Source: Selenomonas bovis DSM 23594
GTDB lineage: Bacteria > Bacillota > Negativicutes > Selenomonadales > Selenomonadaceae
Direction of reading: 5' to 3'
Length of the DNA: 48,531 nucleotides
Assembly (NCBI RefSeq): GCF_000381005.1
Contig: NZ_KB908398.1
Span: 1-48,531, forward strand
Part shown: positions 32,777-41,671 of the stretch, piece after piece
How the letters are laid out: every line of letters begins with the position of its first letter
Numbering within the stretch: the first letter of the stretch is position 1
The notes under the pieces: generated by a model
What the model was told of the DNA's origin: nothing
Database searches by the model: none
Seen by the model: only the letters and a program-made list of their open reading frames with translations
Translations under genes and position numbers: made by a program

Positions 32777-33910
32777 TTACATCGGCGGGCCGCCGGGGCC
32801 GCCGTGGCTGCTACTCTTGCTCGAGCTGCTTGACTTCTTCGCCGTGTAGGTGGAGACGACCTCCTCGCCCTCGCTGAGGCCGTCTACGATCTCGACGTAG
32901 TCGTCGCTGTAGATACCCGCCTGCACATAGCGGTTTTCCTGCGAGCCGTCCGGGTTCCTCACGATGACATAGGAGCCGTTCGCGTCGGTCTTGAGCGTCG
33001 AGATGGGCACGACGAGCGCGTCCGGCTTGTCGGCGGTATTGATCTCGACGCGCGCGGTCATCGCGGGGAGCAGCAGGTTCTCAGGGTCGTCGACCTCGAG
33101 CGTCACGTAGTAGTAGATGACGGCGGCCGACGAGGAGGTGCTCGCGGAGGAGCTCGAGGTGCTCGTGTCCCAGGTGTTCGCCGTGTCCGTCTGCGAGATC
33201 TTCGTCACGCGCGCCGTGAACGTCTTGTCCGTGTAGGCGTCAACGGTGAACGTCGCGCTCTGGCCGACCTTCACGCTGCCGATATCGGTCTCATCGACCT
33301 TCGCCATGATTTTCTTCGTGGAGAGGTCGGCGATGCGCATGATGACGGTCGGGTTGTCCGAGGTCGCAACGGCCATCGTGCCGACGGTCTTCGGCTCGCC
33401 GACGACGGTGCCGTCCATCGGCGCGAGGATGTTCGTCTCGCTCGCGTCGGACTCGGCCTGGCTCAGCGCGGAGACGGCCGTGTCGTAGTTCATCTGCGCG
33501 TCCTCGAGCTGCTTTTCCGTGTCGGCGCCGATGCTGTAGAGATAGCGGATGCGCTCGTACTCCGCCTGTGTGTTCGTGACCTTGTACTGCGCCTGGTCGC
33601 GCTTCGCCGCGTAGTCCTTCGCGTCGAGCGTCGCGACGACCTGTCCGGCCTTGACCTCGTCGTTCTCCTTGACCTCGACGGTCTTGAGGCGCGCCGTGAT
33701 CTTCGAGCTGACCTCGACGGAGTCGACGGGGCGGATCGTGCCCGTCGCGGAGACCGTGGACTTGATGTCCATGCGGATGACGGGCGTCGTCTCGACGGCG
33801 GCCGCCTGCTTCGCTGCCTGCTGTGCCGTGTAGTAGTGCCAGCCGCCGAAGGCGCAGCCAGCGAGGAGGACGGCGAGGACGCCGGCCTTGAGTTTCCAGT
33901 TCAGTTTCAT
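32777..33910 (-). CDS. Periplasmic adaptor (membrane fusion) protein, MacA-like
   Basis: 377 residues. N-terminal membrane anchor (about 7-26; it contains LLAGC, so lipidation at Cys19 is possible). Next come a barrel-sandwich hybrid domain split around a short coiled hairpin (VKENDEVKAGQVVATLD ... NILAPMDGTVV), a beta-barrel and a membrane-proximal domain. A Ser/Thr-rich insert at ~248-262 and a Ser/Gly/Pro tail are low-complexity additions. It bridges the ABC pair to the outer-membrane channel. The ATG overlaps the TolC stop by 4 bp. Confidence 0.9.
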   Translation of the reverse strand: MKLNWKLKAGVLAVLLAGCAFGGWHYYTAQQAAKQAAAVETTPVIRMDIKSTVSATGTIRPVDSVEVSSKITARLKTVEVKENDEVKAGQVVATLDAKDYAAKRDQAQYKVTNTQAEYERIRYLYSIGADTEKQLEDAQMNYDTAVSALSQAESDASETNILAPMDGTVVGEPKTVGTMAVATSDNPTVIMRIADLSTKKIMAKVDETDIGSVKVGQSATFTVDAYTDKTFTARVTKISQTDTANTWDTSTSSSSASTSSSAAVIYYYVTLEVDDPENLLLPAMTARVEINTADKPDALVVPISTLKTDANGSYVIVRNPDGSQENRYVQAGIYSDDYVEIVDGLSEGEEVVSTYTAKKSSSSSKSSSHGGPGGPPM

Positions 33911-35475
33911 TCCGCTCCCTCATTTCCGGCGAGCTCGCCCGCCACGTCGTCTGCTGTCTCCTGGGCGTCCGCTGCGACGGCCCGTGCGTTCTCTCCCGCC
34001 TCAGCTGTGTCCGCTGCCTGAGGCGTGCCTGCCGCCTCCGCTGCCTTGGCGGCCGCCTGTCCCGGCTGCTCCGCGGCCGGCTGCTTCTCCGCCTGCCGCG
34101 CAGCGAGGCCTTTCGTCTCGCGGTCCTGGCGCGCGCCCGCCGGCGTTACGGCCTGCTGGAGCACGCTTGCGTCGAGCCTGGCCGCCGCGGCGCGCTCGCT
34201 GTCCGTGAGGCCCGTGCCCATCGCGTCGACGACCTGCGCCTTGCAGCGCACATAGTCGTACTGCGCGCTGATCTCGTTGAGGCGCGCCTTGGAGAGCGCG
34301 GTCTGCGCGTCGATGACGTCGAGCATGATGCCCTCGCCTGCGCGGTATTTCTCCCACGCGATGTAGTAGTCCTGCTGCGCCTGCCCCACGGCGTCCGCCG
34401 TCGAGCTCATGCGGTGCTCGGCCTCGCGCATGTTGTAGTAGGCCTCGCGCACGGCGAGGTCGACGTCCTGCCGCGCCTTATCGAGCGAGAGCGCCGCCTT
34501 GTCGCGCGCGGCCTCCGCCTCGTCGATGGCGGCCCGCGTCACGCCGCTGTCGAAGAGGTTCCAGCTCGCGGCGACCCCGGCGTTCCAGCTGTGGCTGTCA
34601 CGGCCCTCCGGCTCGAAGTTCTGGCTGAGCCCCGTGCCCGCGGAGAGACTGACCGACGGGCGCAGCCCCGCCTTCGCCTCCTTGACCGCGAGCTCCTTCT
34701 GCTGGAGCGTATAGCGGTCCGCGAGGAGGTCCTTGCGGCTGCGCAGCGCGTAGCCGATGCAGTCGGAGAGGCTGATGTCGAAGGTGTCGTAGACGAAATC
34801 GTCCGTGAGCGTCAGCGGCTCGCTGCGGTCGATGTTCAGGAGGTTGCGCAGCGTCGCGAGATCCACCTCGTAGCTGTTTTGCGCCTTGATGAGCGTCTGG
34901 TGCGCGTCGGAGAGCTCGACGGAGGCGCGCAGCACGTCGATGCGCGCCTTGGAACCCGCCTCGTAGAGCTGCTGGACGTTCGTGAGGTGCGCCTGGTAGT
35001 TGTCGGCGCTCTCCTGGTCGACCGCGATGGTCTTGCGCGCCTCGAGCGCGTCGAAATACGCCTTGATGACGCTGTACTTGAGCTCTTCGCGCGCGCGCTC
35101 CGTCGTGAGCGCCGCGATGTCCGTGCCGAGCGCGGCCGCGTCGATGCGCGCCTCGTTCTTGCCACCCGTGTAGAGCGGCAGCGTGCCGTTTAGTTTCAGC
35201 GAGAGGCCGTCCGTGCGGTCCTCGCCCTTGCTCTGGCTCGCGTCGAGGCCGCCGCTCCCCGTAAGCGAGAAGCCATTCTGTCCCTTCGCCTGGCGGAGCT
35301 CCGCCGCCGCTGTCCTCTCGTCCTGCGCCGTCACGCGCAGGCCCGTGTTCGCCGCGAGCGCCTGCGCGATGGCGTCCGCGAGGCTCAGGTCGCGCGCCTG
35401 TGCCTGCGGCGCCTGCGCGAGCAGCAGCGCCACTGCCGCCAGGGCTGCCGCGCCCCTCCGGAAATATCGTTTCAT
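33907..35475 (-). CDS. TolC family outer-membrane efflux protein
   Basis: 522 residues. A signal peptide (ends near QAQA, residue ~27) precedes two OEP repeats starting DLSLADAIAQALAANTGL and ISLSDCIGYALRSRKDL, each with long alpha-helical segments of the trimeric channel. The family normally ends near residue 435. Here an ~85-residue Ala/Glu/Gln-rich tail follows, low in hydrophobic residues. This gene is direct evidence for an outer membrane. RBS GGGAGG. It heads the four-gene operon tolC, adaptor, ATPase, permease. Confidence 0.9.
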   Translation of the reverse strand: MKRYFRRGAAALAAVALLLAQAPQAQARDLSLADAIAQALAANTGLRVTAQDERTAAAELRQAKGQNGFSLTGSGGLDASQSKGEDRTDGLSLKLNGTLPLYTGGKNEARIDAAALGTDIAALTTERAREELKYSVIKAYFDALEARKTIAVDQESADNYQAHLTNVQQLYEAGSKARIDVLRASVELSDAHQTLIKAQNSYEVDLATLRNLLNIDRSEPLTLTDDFVYDTFDISLSDCIGYALRSRKDLLADRYTLQQKELAVKEAKAGLRPSVSLSAGTGLSQNFEPEGRDSHSWNAGVAASWNLFDSGVTRAAIDEAEAARDKAALSLDKARQDVDLAVREAYYNMREAEHRMSSTADAVGQAQQDYYIAWEKYRAGEGIMLDVIDAQTALSKARLNEISAQYDYVRCKAQVVDAMGTGLTDSERAAAARLDASVLQQAVTPAGARQDRETKGLAARQAEKQPAAEQPGQAAAKAAEAAGTPQAADTAEAGENARAVAADAQETADDVAGELAGNEGAE

Positions 35476-35595
35476 GACATCCTCCCTCTCTGTCCCCTGT
35501 CACCATGATGCGCGCCGCCCGGATATGTGTGCGCAGCGGGCGGCTATCTCTCCCCAATGTATCATACGTAACGGATTTATGGTAAAATAGTGTCG

Positions 35596-35624
35596 TTGAA
35601 CACGCTTTAGATGGCACTTACATT
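35596..35624 (+). promoter_or_regulatory. Possible recQ promoter
   Basis: TTGAAC (35596-35601), 17-bp spacer, TACATT (35619-35624), within the AT-rich divergent region between tolC and recQ. Moderate match only. Confidence 0.4.
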
Positions 35625-35689
35625 CGTGTTAAAACGTTTATCTTTTTGTAATCCGCAGGCGCGCATGCCGCGCGCTTGACCGATGCAGC

Positions 35690-35724
35690 AAAGGGACGGG
35701 CGTCCGGTGCGCCGCGTCCCCTTT
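35690..35724 (+). promoter_or_regulatory. Hairpin in the recQ leader
   Basis: AAAGGGACG pairs with CGTCCCCTTT (one bulge) around a GC-rich loop, 30 bp before the start codon and just upstream of the GGAGG site. Possible attenuator or mRNA-stability element. Confidence 0.35.
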
Positions 35725-35754
35725 CGCAATCTTTCGTAACGGAGGCATCCCCTC

Positions 35755-37539
35755 ATGCAGAACCCAGACAGCTTTTCCCTTGACCAGGCGGCGGCGCTCT
35801 TGAAGAAATATTTCGGCTACGACGCGTTCCGCCCGGCGCAGCTTCCCGTCGTGCGCTCGCTGCTCGCGGGCCGCGACACCGTCGCCATCATGCCGACGGG
35901 CGCCGGCAAATCCATCTGTTTCCAGGTGCCGGCGCTGCTCTTTCCCGGCGTCACGCTCGTCATCTCGCCGCTCATCTCGCTGATGAAAGACCAGGTCGAC
36001 GCGCTGAGGGACGCGGGCGTCCGCGCGACCTACATCAACAGCAGCCTCTCCTCCGCCGCGGCGCGCGAGCGCTACGCGGGCATCGCCGCCGGCGCCTACG
36101 ACCTCATCTACGTCGCACCCGAGCGCCTCGACGCCGACGGCTTCCGCTCGCTCGTCTCAGGGCTCGCCATCTCGATGGTCGCCGTCGACGAGGCGCACTG
36201 CCTCTCGCAGTGGGGACACGATTTCCGCCCGAGCTATCAGGCGATCGCGCCCTTCATCGCCGCGCTGCCGCGCCGCCCGCTCGTCGCCGCCTTCACCGCG
36301 ACGGCGACGCCCGAGGTGCGCGAGGACATCGTGCGCCTGCTCGCGCTCGCGGAGCCCGATGTGCACGTCACGGACTTCGACCGGCCGAACCTCTATTTCG
36401 AGGTGCGCCGCGGCGTGAAGAAGCGCGACTTCGCCGCGCGCTACGTCCTCGCGCACAAGGGCGAGGCGGGCATCATCTACGCCGCCACGCGCAAGGAGGT
36501 CGACAAGCTCTACGAGCACCTCACGAAGAAGCACATCGCCGCCGGCCGCTACCACGCGGGACTCAGCGACGAGGAGCGCACGCGCGTGCAGGACGATTTC
36601 CTCTACGACAACCTCGCGGTCATCGTCGCGACAAACGCGTTCGGCATGGGCATCGACAAGAGCAACGTGCGCTACGTGCTCCACTACAACATGCCGAAGA
36701 ACATCGAGTCCTACTACCAGGAGGCGGGGCGCGCGGGCCGCGACGGCGAGCCGGGCGAGTGCCTGCTGCTCTACTCGCCGCAGGACGTCATGACGCAGCG
36801 CTACCTCATCGACGTCTCGACCGAGGACGCGGCGAGGAAGCGCATCGAGCTCGCGAAGCTCCAGCGCATGGTCGACTACTGCCACACGCCCGAATGCCTG
36901 CGCGCGTTCCTCATCCGCTATTTCGGCGGCGAGGCGGAGGATCGCTGCGACAACTGCGGCAACTGCCAGGCGGGCATGCGCGAGGTCGACGTCACGGTCG
37001 ACGCGCAGAAGGTATTCTCCTGCGTCTACCGCATGCGCGAGCGCTACGGCGTCACGCTCGTCGCGCAGGTGCTCAAGGGCTCCGCCGACAAGCGCGTGAA
37101 AAGCCTCCACCTCGACGAGCTCTCGACCTACGGTCTCTATCCGAAAAAGAGCATCGAAGAAATCAAACTCATGATCCAGCGCTTCATCGCGACGGACTAT
37201 CTCGCGCTCGCGGGCGGCGAGTATCCCGTCGTGCGCCTGCGTCCCCGCGCCTACGACGTGCTGCGCGGCCGCGCGCGCGTCACGCAGCACATCCTGCCGG
37301 AAAAGGAAGCGGCGCCCGCAAGCGACGGCCTCTTCGACCAGCTCCGCGCGCTGCGCAAGGACATCGCGCGGGAGGAGAACATCCCGCCCTACCTCATCTT
37401 CTCCGACAAGACGCTGCGCGGCATGTGCGAGCTGCGGCCAAAGACGGAGGAGGAGCTCGCAGACGTCAGCGGCGTCGGCGAGAAAAAGCTCGCGAAATAC
37501 GGCGCGCGCTTCCTCGCCTGCCTGCGGGAAAACGCCTGA
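35755..37539 (+). CDS. recQ: ATP-dependent DNA helicase RecQ
   Basis: 594 residues. A 3'-5' helicase of recombination and replication-fork repair. Q-motif region [10 protein letters not shown], Walker A TGAGKS (48-53), DEAH box (145-148) with the RecQ aromatic loop [11 protein letters not shown], motifs V and VI ([29 protein letters not shown]). A zinc-binding segment has four cysteines (YCHTPECL ... DRCDNCGNC). An RQC winged helix and a C-terminal HRDC domain (~515-594) complete it. Full length for the bacterial family. GGAGG precedes the ATG. Transcribed divergently from tolC. Confidence 0.96.
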   Translation: MQNPDSFSLDQAAALLKKYFGYDAFRPAQLPVVRSLLAGRDTVAIMPTGAGKSICFQVPALLFPGVTLVISPLISLMKDQVDALRDAGVRATYINSSLSSAAARERYAGIAAGAYDLIYVAPERLDADGFRSLVSGLAISMVAVDEAHCLSQWGHDFRPSYQAIAPFIAALPRRPLVAAFTATATPEVREDIVRLLALAEPDVHVTDFDRPNLYFEVRRGVKKRDFAARYVLAHKGEAGIIYAATRKEVDKLYEHLTKKHIAAGRYHAGLSDEERTRVQDDFLYDNLAVIVATNAFGMGIDKSNVRYVLHYNMPKNIESYYQEAGRAGRDGEPGECLLLYSPQDVMTQRYLIDVSTEDAARKRIELAKLQRMVDYCHTPECLRAFLIRYFGGEAEDRCDNCGNCQAGMREVDVTVDAQKVFSCVYRMRERYGVTLVAQVLKGSADKRVKSLHLDELSTYGLYPKKSIEEIKLMIQRFIATDYLALAGGEYPVVRLRPRAYDVLRGRARVTQHILPEKEAAPASDGLFDQLRALRKDIAREENIPPYLIFSDKTLRGMCELRPKTEEELADVSGVGEKKLAKYGARFLACLRENA

Positions 37540-37674
37540 GACGCGCCGCAGCGCTTTTCGGCAACGCTGCCGAAAGAAAGTCTCCCTGCCAGCGCGCCGC
37601 GCGTAGGGAAATGAGGAAAGACACAGCGCCTGACGGAGAACGCAAGGCGCGGTGCCGCCTGCGCCGCGCGCAAA

Positions 37675-37719
37675 AAACAGCCGTCCCGCCTGTCAGATTG
37701 ACAGGCGGGACGGCTGTTT
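37675..37719. terminator. Strong bidirectional terminator after recQ
   Basis: Perfect 21-bp stem (37675-37695 with 37699-37719) with loop GAT; A-rich run before and TTTGCCTTTT after. Lies between convergent recQ and the GGDEF fusion gene. A smaller hairpin (TTTCGGCA/TGCCGAAA, 37556-37575) immediately follows recQ. No gene is seen in 37540-37832. Confidence 0.88.
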
Positions 37720-37832
37720 GCCTTTTCGGAGTCACTTGCTCTTTTCAGCCGCCGCCATTTTCCCATTTGCCGGAGCAGGCCGCCGCGGCCGTCCAAAGTG
37801 CCGGATGAATCCGTGATTCCTCAAGACGCATC

Positions 37833-39623
37833 TCACGCGCGCGGCTCCCAGCCGTGGCGCGCGTAACATTTCATCTTGTCCTTGTACATCGCCGCGTCCG
37901 CTTCTGCCTTGAGCTCTTTATAACTCCGATGCGCAGCGTCGCATGCCGCGGTGCCGACGGCGATCGAGACGTCCATCTCCTCGAGCTGCTGCTGGATGTC
38001 GCGCAGACGCGCAGCGGCCTGCGATACCGCCATGTCCGTCACGAGCACGACGAACTCGTCGCCACCCACGCGGTAGACGCGCTCCTTGCCGAAGAGCGCC
38101 GCGAGATACTGCGCCGCCGTGCGCAGCAGCCGGTCGCCCGCGGCGTGGCCGAGGGTGTCGTTCGCTCGCTTGAGTCCGTTGACATCCGCCATGACGAACA
38201 CCGTGCCCGGCCCCGGCGTCGCTGCGCCGTAGGAGGTCTCCTGCAGGTAGGCGTTGTGGTTGCAGACGCCCGTGAGCGCATCGGAGAGGCTGAGCTTCTC
38301 GAGCCGGTCGGCCTCCGCCTGCTCGTAGTGGATGCAGTTGTGGCAGTCGTTGAAGCCGTTGTAGATGGCCTTCATCATATCGGCACAGGTACTGTAGCCG
38401 CAGGAGGAGCAGTCGATGTGGCGCGAGGCCTCGTCGTATTTGTGCATGCTCTCGTAGATGGCGTCCGCCTCCTCAGGCGACGGTTCCCAGTCCTGGCACT
38501 GCGCCGAGCGATCCTGATACGTCCGCAGGTAGTCGGAGAGCTCGAGCCCCGCGTGACGCGCCTCGAAGAGCTCGCGCCGCTCCCAGGGCGGGAGCTTCCT
38601 GCTCCACGGGCCCTCGTGGTGCAGGTACTCGCAGCCGCGGCGGCGGCGCATGAGCGTATAGTACGCCTCATCGTGCCGGTTGCAGCCCTCCTCCGTCGCC
38701 GTGCCCTCGAGGCAGCCGTCCCGGCAGTTCAGCACGTCGATGAGCGTGAAGGGCATCCCGCCCGCCGCGATCTTTTCCGCGTTGCGCTCGAGCCACTCAT
38801 ACGCCGTGCGCTTTCCCGAGACGGAGCGCACGAGCTCCTCGTCGCCGAGGAACCAGTTGAGATTCGCCGCGAGCCCGTCGGGCGCCGGATAATAGAGGCC
38901 GAGTCCGTAGCTCAGCTCCTCCTGCGCCGTCTGCTCGCCCAGGCCGCGGGCGCGCAGGTATTTCATCAGCGAGCGGATCGTGATGTTGTACGCCACGCAC
39001 TTGCGCTCCTGATTGCGCCATTTCTCGAACGCTTTGCCGATGCACGGACCGATGTAGGCGAACTTGTCCTCGATATGCAGATGTTTGCGCGCATAGACGG
39101 CCATGCACATCATCGGGCTCTGGATCGGCATGAGGGCGGGGATGAGCTCCGGATGGAAATGCTCGATGTAGGAAACGATGACCGGGCAGCGAGAGGAGAT
39201 CATGCCCGTGCGCCGATGGCGCTTCAGGTACTGCAGCTGTGCCCAAGTGCAGATATCCGCGCCGAACGCCACGGGCAGGATGTGACGCACGCCCATCTGC
39301 CGCAGCGCGCCGAGGATGTTCCCATAGATGTCGGGATACTGCGCAAAGACCGCGGGCGAGATGAGCACGGAGATATGCTCTCCGCCCGCGAGCGCCTGGA
39401 AGAACTGCTCCGTATCATCGATATAGCCGCGCGCGCCGTGCGCACAGACGGTAAAGCACGCGCCGCAGGCCGTGCAGCGCAGCGGGTCGACACCGATGTG
39501 CGTCTGCCCTTTATATACCTGAGAAATGCAGGCCCCCATCGCGAGACAGACGCCGACGCATTTATTGCAGCCGATACAATTTTCGTTTGTGTAAATAAGA
39601 CCTTCGTCTTTCAATTTGGGCAC
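37833..39623 (-). CDS. Fe-S / [FeFe]-hydrogenase-like / GGDEF fusion protein, putative redox-sensing diguanylate cyclase
   Basis: 596 residues, GTG start. Domains in order: two 4Fe-4S ferredoxin motifs (Cys16/19/22/26 and Cys50/53/56/60); an [FeFe]-hydrogenase large-subunit-like domain (~70-310); a separate Fe-S domain with CSSCGYSTC (405-413) plus Cys427 and Cys430; and a C-terminal GGDEF domain (~440-590). The H-cluster motifs are altered: TSCCP is SSRCP (Cys146 kept, proton-transfer Cys replaced by Arg), L2 is GPCIGK (Cys194) and L3 is NCRDGC (Cys300, Cys304). The four cubane ligands therefore remain but catalysis is doubtful. GGDEF (520-524) and Asp480 are intact, and no RxxD inhibitory site is seen. 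It may couple redox state or H2 to c-di-GMP. It has its own promoter. Confidence 0.85.
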   Translation of the reverse strand: MPKLKDEGLIYTNENCIGCNKCVGVCLAMGACISQVYKGQTHIGVDPLRCTACGACFTVCAHGARGYIDDTEQFFQALAGGEHISVLISPAVFAQYPDIYGNILGALRQMGVRHILPVAFGADICTWAQLQYLKRHRRTGMISSRCPVIVSYIEHFHPELIPALMPIQSPMMCMAVYARKHLHIEDKFAYIGPCIGKAFEKWRNQERKCVAYNITIRSLMKYLRARGLGEQTAQEELSYGLGLYYPAPDGLAANLNWFLGDEELVRSVSGKRTAYEWLERNAEKIAAGGMPFTLIDVLNCRDGCLEGTATEEGCNRHDEAYYTLMRRRRGCEYLHHEGPWSRKLPPWERRELFEARHAGLELSDYLRTYQDRSAQCQDWEPSPEEADAIYESMHKYDEASRHIDCSSCGYSTCADMMKAIYNGFNDCHNCIHYEQAEADRLEKLSLSDALTGVCNHNAYLQETSYGAATPGPGTVFVMADVNGLKRANDTLGHAAGDRLLRTAAQYLAALFGKERVYRVGGDEFVVLVTDMAVSQAAARLRDIQQQLEEMDVSIAVGTAACDAAHRSYKELKAEADAAMYKDKMKCYARHGWEPRA

Positions 39624-39646
39624 CGCCTTCCCATTAGTCTCAGTTC

Positions 39647-39675
39647 ATTATAACACAAACGAAGGGTATTGTCTT
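39647..39675 (-). promoter_or_regulatory. Promoter of the hydrogenase-like/GGDEF gene
   Basis: Minus-strand AAGACA (39670-39675), 17-bp spacer, perfect TATAAT (39647-39652), 24 bp before the GTG start, leaving a very short leader. Confidence 0.7.
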
Positions 39676-39833
39676 GTTTATTTTCGTTTCATCGTTTTTT
39701 CTACCGTACTTTATTCCAGAGACTATGGGCGGAAATTCATGGATTTGACCGTGAGATGAAGCCCGCAGCATATCTGTAGATATTTATACGGCGTGTGGTA
39801 CGCGAGGCAGCACCAGCTCCGGCGCGCGGCATC

Positions 39834-39891
39834 CAAAGCTACATACACAAACGTCCACTTCGCGGACATTGTGCATCGCCCTTACAGTAAA
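39834..39891 (+). repeat. Dispersed repeat, A module only
   Basis: CAAAGCTACAT then CACAAACGTCCACTTCG and GGACATTGTGC match 30542-30582 nearly base for base, and the CTT.CAGTAAA end is also shared. The B module is absent. It lies in the gene-free interval 39624-40126, whose remainder shows only the terminator below and no credible gene. Confidence 0.75.
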
Positions 39892-39940
39892 AGCGGGAAG
39901 GCTGAGACCTGGTCGTCGGTCCTGCCTTCCCGCTGCTTTT
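39890..39940. terminator. Terminator-like hairpin downstream of the SGNH hydrolase gene
   Basis: AGCGGGAAGGC (39892-39902) pairs perfectly with GCCTTCCCGCT (39923-39933), 20-nt loop, flanked by AAAA and GCTTTTG. It is about 190 bp past the stop of the minus-strand operon and immediately follows the repeat copy. Confidence 0.6.
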
Positions 39941-40126
39941 GTCCCTGACGGAATCGCGGATTCATCCGGCACCCTGCCTTTGCGCATCCGCACGGTCCTC
40001 TCATCCTCGACAAGCCTCAGCGCAAAACGCGGCGGAGCATTTCGGCTGTTACGCCTCCGGTTTGTCTTCTAGAGAGATTCCGCACATCTACGCGAATTCA
40101 GAGCACCTCATTTCATCAGCGCTTCC

Positions 40127-41671
40127 TTACGGCTGCGTCTGGAGTGCCTGGGGCACGGGCTTCTTCACGAGGCGGTCTGTGATCCACGGGAAATGCGCCG
40201 CGAGGTACGTGCCGATGCGTTCGCCGATCTCACGCTTGCCGTAGTCATCCGGGTGAAGCCCATCCGTCGTGTAGTGCGCGTCGAGCCAGCCGTTCGCGTC
40301 CTGCAGCGCGCTCGCCACATCGACAGCGTAGGTCTGCTCCATGATCCAGTGGTTGATGTAGTCGCGGTGCACCTGCCAGTCTGCGGGCGGCACCTCGATC
40401 TGTCCGTAGCGCAGAATCAGGCCGGGGTTGATGGGCGTCACGGTCGCAAAGACGGGAATGATGCCGTAGGCATCGCATTTCGCGCGGATGGCCTCGAGGT
40501 TCGCGACGGTCTCTGAGCCGTACGTCGTGCCACGGTAGTCGTTGACGCCGCCCATGATGACGAGCACGCGCGGCGAGAACGGCAGCACATCGCGCTCAAA
40601 GCGCTCGAGCATGGCCGCCGTCGTGTTGCCGCTGTAACCGAGATTCTTGACCGGCACGGGCGAGTAGGTCTCCCAGTCATAGATGAGATACCCTGGCGGC
40701 ACGGACATCGCGCCGCCGCCGTGCGTGATGCTGTCGCCGAGCGCCGCCACGGGCGTCGGCGCCGTCACCTCGAACGAGGAAAAGGCGGACCAGTCAGAGA
40801 TGGGCATACCCGCATCATCGACGGCGCGGACGCGCCAGTCATAGCGGCCCGGCACCGTGTAGCCGCCCTCCTCATAGACGTCGTATTCACCGCCCGTGAG
40901 TGTGCGCACGAGCTTTTTCTCCCCATCGCGCTCGCGGTAGACCTCGATGATGTGGTGCTTCGCGCCGAGCGTCGGGATCCAGGAAAAGACGGGATAGAGC
41001 GGCGCGTAGTCCATCTGCTCGAACTCCGTCGTCGGCAGCGGCGCCGTGGGATCCGGCGTGCCGGACGCAATGGGCAGCGGCGTCGTGCTGTCCGCGATGG
41101 CATGGCCGTCATGGTCGAGCGGATAGACCTTCCAGTAGAGTCCCGCCGCATCATCGCCATAAGGCGTGAGGTCGAGCTCGACGCCGTTCGTATAGATATA
41201 GTCCTGCCGCGCGACAACATTGTCCGGCGTATCCTCCGGGCCGCTCAGCAGCACGACCTCATAGCGCACGGCGCGCGCCACGACGGGCCAGACGATGCGC
41301 ACGCGCCGCGCGTGAAACGCGATCTGCGGCGCAGCTGCCGCCTCGCTGCCGCCCAGTGGCACCTGCGCCGCACTGCTGCCGGCCGCCGCCTGGTCATCCG
41401 CCAGCAGGCGGTTCGCCGCCTGGCCGTTCCCCGCCTGGCGATTCATCGCCTGGTCAGGCATCGCCTGATCGTCGTTTGCCCGGCCGCCGTTTGCCTGGCC
41501 ATTCGTCGCCTGGCCAGCCATCGCCTGACTGGCCGCAGCGACTGCCGCCGCAGCAGCCTGCGGCTGCGCCGCCGCGGACGCCAGTGAAAAAGCCTCCGCG
41601 AGGCACAAGAGCCCCGCGAGGAGGATGCATGTTTTCCCCGTCTTTCTCAACTCAATCTCCCTGTCTTCCAT
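40127..41671 (-). CDS. Secreted SGNH/GDSL-type hydrolase
   Basis: 514 residues from ATG 41671. A signal-peptide-like segment (TCILLAGLLCLAEAFSLASA) leads to a ~60-residue low-complexity region of QA(M/T/N)xxQA(N/G) repeats. Then come two fibronectin-III-like beta regions (~110-310) and an SGNH hydrolase domain. The hydrolase blocks are intact: GDSITHGG (Ser), NLGYSGNT, GGVNDYRG (Asn) and DGLHPDDYGK (Asp/His). It probably deacylates a surface glycan or lipid; substrate unknown. It overlaps the end of thiD by 20 bp, so it is coexpressed with the tatA-thiD operon. Confidence 0.85.
   Translation of the reverse strand: MEDREIELRKTGKTCILLAGLLCLAEAFSLASAAAQPQAAAAAVAAASQAMAGQATNGQANGGRANDDQAMPDQAMNRQAGNGQAANRLLADDQAAAGSSAAQVPLGGSEAAAAPQIAFHARRVRIVWPVVARAVRYEVVLLSGPEDTPDNVVARQDYIYTNGVELDLTPYGDDAAGLYWKVYPLDHDGHAIADSTTPLPIASGTPDPTAPLPTTEFEQMDYAPLYPVFSWIPTLGAKHHIIEVYRERDGEKKLVRTLTGGEYDVYEEGGYTVPGRYDWRVRAVDDAGMPISDWSAFSSFEVTAPTPVAALGDSITHGGGAMSVPPGYLIYDWETYSPVPVKNLGYSGNTTAAMLERFERDVLPFSPRVLVIMGGVNDYRGTTYGSETVANLEAIRAKCDAYGIIPVFATVTPINPGLILRYGQIEVPPADWQVHRDYINHWIMEQTYAVDVASALQDANGWLDAHYTTDGLHPDDYGKREIGERIGTYLAAHFPWITDRLVKKPVPQALQTQP

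Noticed and set aside
37854-39653. Plus-strand open frame of ~600 codons opposite the GGDEF fusion gene
   Set aside because: Shadow of the minus-strand gene; no start signal or domain.
39784-40244. Two small frames in the 39.6-40.1 kb gap
   Set aside because: They cross a repeat and a terminator hairpin and resemble no protein; gap treated as non-coding.
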